DNA from: CAVVSQ01 sp963848825
Lineage (GTDB): Bacteria; Planctomycetota; Planctomycetia; Gemmatales; Gemmataceae
Assembly (NCBI GenBank): GCA_963848825.1
Contig: CAWKFA010000010.1
Span: 372,001-436,000, forward strand
Direction: 5' to 3'
Length of the DNA: 64,000 nucleotides
This document shows, one piece after another, positions 1-7,626 of the stretch (the first letter of the stretch is position 1; every line of letters starts with the position of its first letter). The notes beneath the pieces are model-generated. The model saw only the letters and a list, made by a program, of their open reading frames with translations, did no database searches and was not told the origin of the DNA. The position numbers and the translations under genes are program-made.

Positions 1-723
1 AAAATGTTCGATCCCTATGTGCATGAGCCCAACAGCACCGGCATCTACGTACGCCCGCGTAGCAAATTGCTCCAAAATGCCCTGGCCGCCGATGCGGCCG
101 GCCTGGGGATTGCAATTCATGGTATAGGAGACCGCGCCAACGCGGAGCTACTGGATATTTACGCGGAAGTCATGCAAAAGAACGGCAAACGCGACCGCCG
201 CCTGCGCATTGAACATGCCCAGCACTTGCGGCCGGAGGATTTCAAACGCTTCGCGGAGCTGGATGTCATCGCTTCCATGCAACCCTACCATCTCATCGAC
301 GATGGCCGCTGGGCGGAAGGCCGCATCGGCGTCAAGCGCTGCGCCTCCTCCTACGCCATCGGCTCGCTTTTGGCTGCCGGCGCCAAGGTGGCATTTGGCT
401 CCGACTGGTCGGTGGCGCCGCTCAGCCCGATCCTGGGAATTGATGCGGCCGTCAATCGCCGCACCCTGGACGGCAAGCATCCGGACGGCTGGTTCCCGGA
501 GCAGCGCATAACGGTGGCCCAGGCCGTCGAGTGCTACACGTTGACTGCCGCTTATGCGGCCTTTCGCGAAAAGGAATGCGGCTCCCTCGAAGTGGGTAAA
601 CTCGCCGACCTGGTCGTACTATCGCGCGATATCCTCCTGGAGTCAGAGCGCGACCAGATCCCTCAAGCCGAGATTTTAATCACGATGGTAGCGGGACGCG
701 TGGTGTATGAAAAGGGAAAGTGA
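1..723 (+). CDS. Amidohydrolase family 3 (YtcJ-like) protein, C-terminal part
   Basis: The gene enters from the left edge, so the N-terminus and any signal peptide are missing. The visible 239 residues form the second half of a YtcJ-type metal-dependent amidohydrolase barrel. HGIGDRA (about residues 39-45 of the fragment) and RIEHAQ (68-73) carry the metal-binding histidines typical of this family. GSDWS (132-136) holds the conserved catalytic aspartate. The closing segment GSLEVGKLADLVVLS is the usual return strand of amidohydrolases. Members hydrolyse amide-type bonds, but the substrate cannot be read from sequence. The ATG at 4 is internal to the domain and is not a real start. A GC-rich hairpin (GGGCGGG/CCCGCCC, about 730-750) follows the stop codon. 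Confidence 0.9.
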   Translation, partial: KMFDPYVHEPNSTGIYVRPRSKLLQNALAADAAGLGIAIHGIGDRANAELLDIYAEVMQKNGKRDRRLRIEHAQHLRPEDFKRFAELDVIASMQPYHLIDDGRWAEGRIGVKRCASSYAIGSLLAAGAKVAFGSDWSVAPLSPILGIDAAVNRRTLDGKHPDGWFPEQRITVAQAVECYTLTAAYAAFREKECGSLEVGKLADLVVLSRDILLESERDQIPQAEILITMVAGRVVYEKGK

Positions 724-853
724 TCATGTCGGGCGGGCGTTACCCGCCCGGCGTGAAGGCACTACGTGCTGGTCACCCCCGCTTCACCAGCGGTCGGCAA
801 GCTAATCACCCGCCCGTTGAATAGAATAAATAAAACATGCCCAAGGAGAAAAT

Positions 854-1192
854 ATGCAGAAGTTCGGTCAGCGAATGGAAAGCTTCATTTCAGATGCCAC
901 CCGGGGAAGCGCGACGCCGATACCGCCGGGGGAGGACATGGGAGGAAACCGGGTTTACAGTGGTGAGATCGCGGAGGTTGACGAGCGAACCTACCGATTT
1001 TACATGAATGACAACGCGGGTCCGCCGAAATTGAAGCACGACGATTGGTTCATCTTCTCCGATGCCCGGCTGGTGACCCAGCCTGGAGTTCTTTTCTGGC
1101 AACGAGGCGCCAAGTATTACGCCCGCCGGCTCGATGACAAAACCTGGGAGAAGTTTCTCAAGGTTGCCAAGGTAACGAGGGCCACCTGGTGA
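854..1192 (+). CDS. Hypothetical protein, 112 aa
   Basis: I do not recognise a family. The start is supported by an AAGGAG ribosome binding site about seven bases before the ATG. The product is a small, mixed-charge soluble protein with no signal peptide or membrane segment. Residues 30-100 contain regularly spaced aromatic and hydrophobic positions (YSGEIAEVDERTYRFYM, DDWFIFSDARLV, GVLFWQRGAKYYARRL) that suggest a small beta-rich fold. It stands alone between the amidohydrolase and the short membrane gene downstream. Codon use is GC-rich like its neighbours. Confidence 0.55.
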   Translation: MQKFGQRMESFISDATRGSATPIPPGEDMGGNRVYSGEIAEVDERTYRFYMNDNAGPPKLKHDDWFIFSDARLVTQPGVLFWQRGAKYYARRLDDKTWEKFLKVAKVTRATW

Positions 1193-1353
1193 GCGCCTGT
1201 TTATCTCCACCGGCGCCTCACCGATGGGAAATTAATTTTGCTGCCATCTTCCATCTTTACATTTCGGTACGGCTGGATTATGGTCGCTAGCCCGCGTGGG
1301 TCAGGATAACATTCCGCCCACATCACATCTGCCGTTCAAGGAGGAACGACTCG

Positions 1354-1607
1354 GTGACCACGCTCGACCTATGGCTATTTCTCATGACTCCCGGCGGCTG
1401 CCTCCTCGGAGGCTGGAGCATTTACTGGCGCGGGGGCAAGATCATCCCGGCCGTATTCTCTGGGGCCACCGGCTCTTTGTCGTCACCTTCGTACTGCTGG
1501 GCATCATGAGCGTAATCGCGGCCCTTGCCCATGCCAGGGGGTTGGCGTCGCTTGGTCTGATTGCTGGATTTCTACTCGTTGGCATGCTTTGCGACATCAA
1601 GCACTAA
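1354..1607 (+). CDS. Small two-helix membrane protein, frame broken
   Basis: A GTG at 1354 lies behind a strong GGAGG site (1341-1345) and opens a frame encoding a hydrophobic helix (LDLWLFLMTPGGCLLGGWS, then IYWRGGKIIPAVF). That frame runs into a stop near 1510. The next frame continues with a second hydrophobic stretch (HRLFVVTFVLLGIMSVIAAL, then GLIAGFLLVGMLCDIKH) and stops at 1607. Together they make a plausible protein of about 84 residues with two to three membrane segments, disrupted by a one-base shift around 1450-1480. An alternative open frame starting at 1296 has a charged, arginine- and proline-rich N-terminus and no good ribosome site, so I prefer the GTG start. Family unknown. 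Confidence 0.45.
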
Positions 1608-1621
1608 AAAGTGGTGTGACA

Positions 1622-1667
1622 AACAAGGGGACAGGACCTTTCAGCTCAACGGTCCTGTCCCCTTGTT
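1622..1667. repeat. 17-bp perfect palindrome, REP-like
   Basis: AACAAGGGGACAGGACC (1622-1638) is exactly mirrored by GGTCCTGTCCCCTTGTT (1651-1667) around a 12-base loop. It lies just after the small membrane gene and before the convergent glycosyltransferase stop. It could act as a bidirectional terminator. Its A-tract/GGGGACAG design also resembles the REP-type palindromes elsewhere in this window that accompany the Y1 transposase gene. Confidence 0.7.
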
Positions 1668-1684
1668 ATGCGCCGCGTTGACTG

Positions 1685-2653
1685 TCAGGCAGCGATTCGT
1701 TCCGTGCCCTTCTTGCCGCCCACAAGCTCCTTCTGCCGGAGTGCGCCGATGATATAGGTCGGCCTATTCTTGGTTTCCAGAAAGATGCGGCGCAAATACT
1801 GGCCGATGATTCCTAAACTCAAAAGGTTCAGCGCTCCCACCATTAATACCGCGACAAGCGTTAGCGACCATCCCGACGGCGTTTCCAGGGCCCGCAGGCA
1901 TTGCACTGCAAGCCATCCCGTGGCCACAAGTGCGGCTCCCAGCAGCAGGACGCCGAGATAAGTGATCAGGGCGAGGGGAAAGACGCTAAAGCCGATAAGG
2001 CCATCCATGGCAAGCTTCACCAGGGCCCGAAAAGTATACTTCGGTTGACCGGCGTTGCGTGCCGCACGTTCGTAACAAACGCCCGTTTGCCGGAAGCCGG
2101 CAAAACTGCGCAGACCTCGCATAAATCGTAATTTCTCCGGCATTTTCTTGATCGAATCGACGACCCTTCTATCCATCAGGCAGAAATCGCCGCTGTCGAG
2201 TGGGATGTCGAGGTCGCTGATAGCACGGAGCGTTCGATAGAAGAGCGCATAGGCGAAACGCTTGGCCAGCCCCTCCTTCCGTTTGGTACGGACGGCATAA
2301 ACCACTTCATAACCCTGGCGCCACGTGGCCACGAACTGGTCCAACACTTCGGGCGGGTCTTGCAAATCGCCATCCATCAGGATGACCGCCTGCCCACGCG
2401 CCTGATCGATCCCCGCGCTGATGGCGGCCTGATGTCCGAAGTTACGGCTCAGGTGCGCCACCACGACCCGCCCATCATTTTGATGCAACTCTTCAAGCAG
2501 GCGCGGCGTGGCATCACGACTCCCGTCGTTGATGAACACGAGCTCGTAGGGGACGCTCTCTTTTTCCAGCGAGGCGGTGAGGCGCCGATACAGCTCAGGG
2601 AGGTTTTCCTCCTCGTTGTAGAGCGGCACGACCACGCTGATAATCGCCTGCAT
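1685..2653 (-). CDS. Glycosyltransferase family 2, DPM1/GtrB-like, membrane-anchored
   Basis: A GT2 enzyme that transfers a sugar from a nucleotide donor, probably to polyprenyl phosphate at the inner face of the membrane. The N-terminal catalytic domain opens with ISVVVPLYNEEENLPELY, continues with FINDGSRDATP, and carries the metal-binding DGDLQDPP (about residues 94-101). RNFGHQAAISAGIDQA matches the dolichyl/undecaprenyl-phosphate transferase subgroup. Two C-terminal membrane helices (about 220-250 and 265-290) are typical of GtrB/ArnC-type enzymes. I chose the ATG at 2653, not the upstream in-frame ATG at 2680, because AAAGGAG lies seven bases before it. It follows the polytopic membrane gene directly and overlaps that gene's reading frame, which suggests one operon making and using a lipid-linked sugar. 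Confidence 0.88.
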   Translation of the reverse strand: MQAIISVVVPLYNEEENLPELYRRLTASLEKESVPYELVFINDGSRDATPRLLEELHQNDGRVVVAHLSRNFGHQAAISAGIDQARGQAVILMDGDLQDPPEVLDQFVATWRQGYEVVYAVRTKRKEGLAKRFAYALFYRTLRAISDLDIPLDSGDFCLMDRRVVDSIKKMPEKLRFMRGLRSFAGFRQTGVCYERAARNAGQPKYTFRALVKLAMDGLIGFSVFPLALITYLGVLLLGAALVATGWLAVQCLRALETPSGWSLTLVAVLMVGALNLLSLGIIGQYLRRIFLETKNRPTYIIGALRQKELVGGKKGTERIAA

Positions 2654-4295
2654 GACAAAGACTCCTTTGGCTGTAACCAACCCACGCCGCCATCAATGCG
2701 CGGCCGGCCGCGTATCCATTCCACTGCCCCATAGATAACATCGATAAGCGCGCAGGCCAGCCCAGTAGGGGGCGCTCGAATTTTTCCACGAGGTTCCAGA
2801 CGCCCGGGGGCGGCGTTTCCGTACCCGTGATCAGCCACTGCGGCCGTCGCGACGGCGATACAGCCGTCTCCATGCCAAACGGGGACGTCTCTTCGTTCCC
2901 CTGAGCGTCGAGAAAATGAAAATCAAGGTTTGCGCGGCCACGCTCGGCCAGGTGCCTGGCGAAATGAAAGCCTTCGCCGAACTCGAGCAAGTTGCCGGTT
3001 TTTTGCAAATAGTTAACGCTGACCCAGCCCAGGCCCGCGCCGGCGGGAGCGTGTTCCTCGAAGGCGTGTAGCGCATCCCACAATAGTTCGATGCGTGCGT
3101 GCGTCTTGGTCTGTTTGCCAACATTGACCACCGCGATCGCCACCACAGCACAACCGCCCAGGCCATACAACCAACGCTTCGAAACGGGCAATGAGGCCTG
3201 GGCAAGCCGTGGAGAAAAAAGGCGCCAGCAAAATGTCCAGGCCCCAGATGCCCGGCACAACATACCGAGCGGCCACGCCCTTGACCGGCAGATAGACCGC
3301 GAACCCGGCAACAAACAGCAACAGCCCGGCAACTAATGCCGTATGCCCTGTCAGCGCCGGCGGTAGGCCTGCTGCTGGACGCGCACGCGATTTCCAGAGG
3401 AGCCACGTGCCAACAATCAATACGGGAGCGAGAAAATCGACGGCCAGGGCCGCCCCCATGTTGCGCAGCAGCCGCCAGGGTTGGTCAGGAGACCAGCCTA
3501 CCTCATATTGGCCCGGACGAAAGTTGAGCTTGTAATAAAAAAAATGAACCACGGGTACCACGCCGACAAGCGCAAGCAGCAAAGCAGGACCGCCGTGTCG
3601 TCGTAACCTTGCCGACCAGGAAAAACCCGGCTCGGCCACGCGCAGGAACAATTGAGCGGGAATCATCGCCAGGAACACATTTTTGCTGAGGACGGCAAGC
3701 AGCATGCACCCAAACCCGGTCACGTCCCAAAACCAGGCGTGCTCCGCGCAGCCCGGATAGCGCAGATCAAGCCAGTCAGCGCGATGGGCATCATGGCGCC
3801 TTCCATGAAATTGAGGCCCAGCCAAATTTCGACGCGATACGGGTTCCACATGGCAAGCAGGGTGACGAAAAACGCCACGCGACCGCCAATGCCAAGCTCC
3901 ATCAACAAGACCAAGAGGACCGCCGCCGAGAGAGCGATCCATAGTTGGCGCGCAACTCGCCACGCCCAAGGATCGCTGCCGAAAAGCTCCGCCTGCCCCA
4001 TCCAAATTGCCCAGGCCACCGGTCGAAACGGCCCACGAGTTTCAAAGTCTTCCACCGTCCGCATCCGCACGACATCCAGGTAGCCGCGAACGGATGACTC
4101 CCCGCTCGGATAAACCAGCACACCATCGTCCGCGAAGTCGAAGTTAGTCCCCAGGAACGGGACATAGAGAAGACTGATAGCGATGGCCGCCAGTCCTATT
4201 TGCCAGCCGGACCACCGAACGCCAGCGCCTGCGTCAGCTAGGCAGGCCGGGCCCACGTGCAGCCCCTGCTCAGCGCTTAAAGTAGATTGGGCCAT
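2595..4295 (-). CDS. Polytopic membrane protein, possible GT-C glycosyltransferase, frame broken
   Basis: Three consecutive minus-strand frames join into one protein of about 560 residues. The first part (4295 to about 3725) has a membrane helix near residue 30, then DFADDGVLVYP and FRPVAWAIWMGQAELFG, then hydrophobic helices. The second part (about 3725 to 3200) continues with CMLLAVLSKNVFLAMIPAQL and several further helices. The third part (about 3200 to 2595) is a soluble tail with YGLGGCAVVAIAVVNVG and a long hydrophilic end. The arrangement of an early acidic loop followed by many helices resembles GT-C enzymes that use polyprenyl-linked sugars, and the neighbouring GT2 gene fits this. 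I cannot name a family with certainty. Frame changes lie near 3725 and 3200. The last frame overlaps the glycosyltransferase start by about 59 bases, so the true end may be earlier. Confidence 0.55.
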
Positions 4296-4512
4296 GAAAT
4301 CGATCCTGGAAACACCGGCAAGCTGCGCAGTCCTGGTCACGGCGCACACCGTGTGCGGCTCGAAAAATACCAACACCGAACGCCAAAAACAATATAGGTC
4401 GTGTGGGAAAACACGCGGGTTGCTGTGGCCGGGGTGGCGGGCACCAGGGGAAACGGCGGCAGGGGCACAAAAATGGCGAACGGCGCTTCAGCTGAAAAAA
4501 AAGCTTTTCCCC

Positions 4513-4540
4513 TTGTAGTCGGCCAACGCCGGGTTATAAT
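4513..4540 (+). promoter_or_regulatory. Candidate sigma-70 promoter of the TPR gene
   Basis: TTGTAG (4513-4518) and a perfect TATAAT (4535-4540) are separated by 16 bases. They lie about 50 bases before the ATG of the downstream TPR gene. Only the -10 box is a full match to consensus. Confidence 0.4.
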
Positions 4541-4588
4541 CGCCTTCCAGCTGCAAAAGCAACTTTTTTTGCGCAAGGAGGCAAGCAC

Positions 4589-5275
4589 ATGAGCAGGACG
4601 CTCAATTTCGTCGAACAACTTCTGGATATGGGGCGAAGGCTAAAGGCGCACGGCCAGACCGATGCCGCTGCTCAGCTTTTGAAACGTCTGGCCTCTTTCA
4701 AGAAAATGCCGCGGGACTCCGCGGTTGAAATGCATCTGCGTTTGGGCAACCTGTACTTTGACCGCGGCGAATACAAGAGGGCCCGCCGGCACCTCGTCGC
4801 GCTATTGACCATTCAGCCGGATCACGCGGCCGCACATCACTTGCTGGCCCGCGCTTGCGAGGACGATGACAGTTGCGACATTGCCCGCGCCTTGCTGCAT
4901 TATCGCCGCGGCGCCAGGCTTGACCGGGACAACGCCGTTTATTGGTGCGATCTCGGTCTGCTCGCCCTGGACTTGGGCGAAAAGGAAGAGGGTCTGAAGG
5001 CGCTGCGCCGTGCCGGTAAACTGGCCGCCGACGATCCGAACGTTCTGGAGCTTGTCCTTCAAGGCTTGTGCGGCGAAGGGGAAACCATCGAAGCCACCCG
5101 CATGCTGCACGCGGCATTGTTTCGCAACGTGCGCGATCAAAGGTTTCGCGAGTTACAAACGCGTCATCAGTTTCGATTGTTACATGGCGTGCAACAAGCC
5201 AAACATCGGCGCTGCTCACACGAGTGCAGAGAGCAGCACCCTACCCTTCCGCCCGCTGAAAATCAAAGAGACTAG
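4589..5275 (+). CDS. Tetratricopeptide repeat protein, 228 aa
   Basis: The start is well supported by AAGGAGG eight bases before the ATG. Helical repeat pairs run from about residue 5 to 185. The clearest TPR units are around LHLRLGNLYFDRGEYKRARRHL and YWCDLGLLALDLGEKEEGLK. No signal peptide or membrane helix is present, so it is probably a cytoplasmic scaffold or adaptor. Two cysteine/charged loops (EDDDSCDIARALL, LCGEGETIEATRML) interrupt the repeats. The last 40 residues lose the repeat pattern and become basic. A neighbouring frame also stays open there, so the extreme C-terminus may be affected by another one-base error. The partner is unknown. Confidence 0.7.
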   Translation: MSRTLNFVEQLLDMGRRLKAHGQTDAAAQLLKRLASFKKMPRDSAVEMHLRLGNLYFDRGEYKRARRHLVALLTIQPDHAAAHHLLARACEDDDSCDIARALLHYRRGARLDRDNAVYWCDLGLLALDLGEKEEGLKALRRAGKLAADDPNVLELVLQGLCGEGETIEATRMLHAALFRNVRDQRFRELQTRHQFRLLHGVQQAKHRRCSHECREQHPTLPPAENQRD

Positions 5276-5438
5276 CACGAATGGCAAACGAATCCGCCAA
5301 GACGCCCCCTCGGGCCTCCCAGGCCCCAAAATGCCGCGCCGCGGACAGGTGGCACGTAATAAGTCAACGCGCTGAGCGACCGGGCGCTTCGTGCTCGACG
5401 TTAGCGTCAACGCACGGCGAGCATGAAGCGCTTGATTC

Positions 5439-5837
5439 TCATTTCTCCAAAAGCCGCCCGTCGAAGGGTAGCGGCAGCAGGTCCTTCAGACGATAACGTG
5501 ATGTTTCCGCTGTCAAATTGCCCAGAACGATTTCGATATCTCCGCAGAACTCCCAAAGAATTTGCCGGCAGGCGCCGCACGGAGGCGTTGGGGCCTCGGT
5601 ATCAGCCACAATGGCGATGCGGCGAAAATGACGCTCGCCATTCGAGACCGCCTTGAAAACGGCCACGCGTTCCGCGCACATGGTGAGGCCGAAGCTGGCA
5701 TTTTCAATGTTGCAGCCGCTTATGATTTGCCCGTCGGCGGCTTCAAGCGCGGCGCCCACCTGAAAATGCGAGAAGGGAGCATGGGCAAACCAGCGTGCCT
5801 TTCTGGCCTCGTCCAAAAGCGTGTCGGCATCCATCAT
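5439..5837 (-). CDS. cdd: Cytidine deaminase
   Basis: Catalyses deamination of cytidine and deoxycytidine to uridine and deoxyuridine in pyrimidine salvage. At 132 residues it has the normal length of the homotetrameric type. The catalytic signature CAERVAVFKA (C54, E56) and the second zinc motif PCGACRQ (C87, C90) are intact, giving three cysteine ligands. YPFS-like FSHFQVGAAL (about residues 22-31) and GCNIENASFG (41-50) form the nucleoside pocket. GGGGGAG precedes two adjacent ATGs (5837 and 5834), and either may be used. It lies 18 bases after the pyrimidine-nucleoside phosphorylase gene on the same strand, forming a salvage operon. Confidence 0.93.
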   Translation of the reverse strand: MMDADTLLDEARKARWFAHAPFSHFQVGAALEAADGQIISGCNIENASFGLTMCAERVAVFKAVSNGERHFRRIAIVADTEAPTPPCGACRQILWEFCGDIEIVLGNLTAETSRYRLKDLLPLPFDGRLLEK

Positions 5838-5855
5838 GGCTCCCCCCGTGCATGC

Positions 5856-7162
5856 CTACTCAATCCAACCCAAAACCAATTCTTCGTCCGGCGGCCGCAC
5901 GTCCGCGATCTGCCAGGCACCTTTCAATAAATCAAGGGCCCGATCAAGCCGATTGGCGACCCGGTAATGAACCTCCGCCAGAGCATCGCCGACACGCACC
6001 CGCTCGCCGCGCGCCGCCTTTACGATCACGCCGACCGCGGGGTCAATGGCATCTTCCACCTTGTCGCGGCCGGCACCCAGAAGCATGGCCGCATGACCAA
6101 CCTCTTCGGCCCCAATAGCGGCGATATAGCCGGAATGTTCGGCACGCACCAAAACCTGGTCCGGCGCGGCGGGCAGCCGGTTGGGCTCGTCCACCACACG
6201 AGGATCGCCGCCCTGGGTTTCGATAATTTGCCGAAATTTGTCCAGTCCCCGGCCCGAAGCCAGGGCCTGCCGGACCATCGCCGTCGCTTGCTCCCCATCC
6301 GCGAGTCCGCCGAGCACAACCATGCGTGCCGCCAGTAACACCGACAACTCGCGCAGGTCCGCCGGCCCCTCGCCTCGTAAAGTATCCAGGCACTCGCGCA
6401 CTTCGAGCGCATTGCCAACGGCACTACCCAGCGGCGCATTCATGGCGGTCATGACCGCCTGTGTGTGAACGCCATGAGCCTTACCCGTGCGCACCAGGCT
6501 GTGCGCCAGCGATTCGGCATCGGCGCGGGTCTTCATGAAGCGCCTTGCCCATATTTCACATCCAGCACCAGGGCGTCAATTCCCTCGGCAATTTTCTTGC
6601 TCATGATGGAGGCGGTGATGAGGGGGATACTTTCGACGGTGGCGGTAACATCACGCATGGCGTAGAGCAGTTTGTCGGCGGGCGCGATTTCGCGGGTCTG
6701 ACCTATCATGGCGCAACCGACCTTCTTGAGTGCCTCGCGAAATTCCACGAGCCCCAGGTCCACGCGAAAACCAGGAATCGACTCAAGCTTGTCGAGAGTG
6801 CCTCCCGTGTGCCCAAGGCCCCGGCCGGACATCATGGGCACCGCGACGCCGCAGGCCGCGGCCAGGGGCGCGAGTATCAGAGATGTCTTGTCACCTACGC
6901 CGCCGGTGCTGTGCTTATCGACCTTGGGCCCTGGAATGTCCGCCAGGTCGAGTTTGACGCCTGAGGACACCATCGCCCGCGTGAGCGCCGCCGTTTCCGC
7001 GTCCGTCATGCCTCGCCACAAGATTGCCATGAGAAGGGCGCCGGTTTGGTATTCTGGCCAACCGCGCCCGGTAACGCCCATCACGAATGCTTCGATTTCC
7101 TGGCGGTCCAGCGCCAGTCCGTCGCGCTTTTTCCGAATGATGTCAACGGCACGCAACGTCAT
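5856..7162 (-). CDS. pdp: Pyrimidine-nucleoside (thymidine) phosphorylase, one frameshift
   Basis: Cleaves thymidine/uridine with phosphate to give the free base and (deoxy)ribose 1-phosphate. MTLRAVDIIRKKRDGLALDRQEI is the family N-terminus. KHSTGGVGDKTSLILAPLAAACG is the phosphate and glycosyltransferase family 3 signature, and MSGRGLGHTGGTLDKLESIPGF the substrate loop. The frame ends at 6533 just after ALVLDVKYGQGA, where the family continues with F-M-K-T-R. The next frame opens exactly there with MKTRADAESLAHSLV and runs to 5856. Adding one base in the GCTTCATG stretch (about 6536) restores one protein of about 435 residues, the normal length. GGAGG lies eight bases before the ATG at 7162. 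The gene could equally be called deoA. Confidence 0.88.
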
Positions 7163-7287
7163 CCGGTTAACCTCCAGGATCGTTCGTCTCATCCACAAGG
7201 CCGGCGAAAAGCTTGTCGAGAATGGCGTTAAGATATGATTTTTCGACGGCGCGGCGCCAGCCGCCGCTCGAAATGACAGTAGCCGCC

Positions 7288-7626
7288 TCAGCTCGAATAT
7301 TTGTCAGCCTGGCGCGGCGGAGTGTGGAAATCGACGGTCACACCACTGCTGGCCTGAATGTCTGCGATCACCGTTATGCTACTGGGCTGAACCCCATTCC
7401 GTCTGGCCATCTGGTCCATCAAAGCGGTTACGTTCCAGCTACTTTCCTGGCCGGCGAGGGATCCAGGCCTGCTAGCCGCCGGTGTGACACTTCGCGCCGT
7501 AGGATTGGAAGCGGGCGCTGAAACGGCCGTCGGCCCGCCCGTGCCGGAGGGTGGCGGAGGACTGCTGACGAGGGGGGATACCGATCTGCGCACTAGCGGG
7601 ACCGGCAAGTGCAGAATTGGCCACAT
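7288..7626 (-). CDS. Giant protein A, C-terminal Pro/Ser-rich tail
   Basis: This frame encodes a low-complexity segment rich in Pro, Ser, Ala and Thr, followed by a more ordered end (SSWNVTALMDQMARRNGV, SSITVIADIQASSGVTVDF). The preceding frame stops at 7641, right after the dockerin-like pair, inside a G6 run. A middle frame supplies a short linker (PPSMSSSPSPNVANSALAG), and a second G6 run at 7572-7577 leads into this frame. Reading through both gives a continuous tail. I do not think this is a separate gene, because the ATG at 7626 has no ribosome site. Confidence 0.5.
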   Translation of the reverse strand: MWPILHLPVPLVRRSVSPLVSSPPPPSGTGGPTAVSAPASNPTARSVTPAASRPGSLAGQESSWNVTALMDQMARRNGVQPSSITVIADIQASSGVTVDFHTPPRQADKYSS

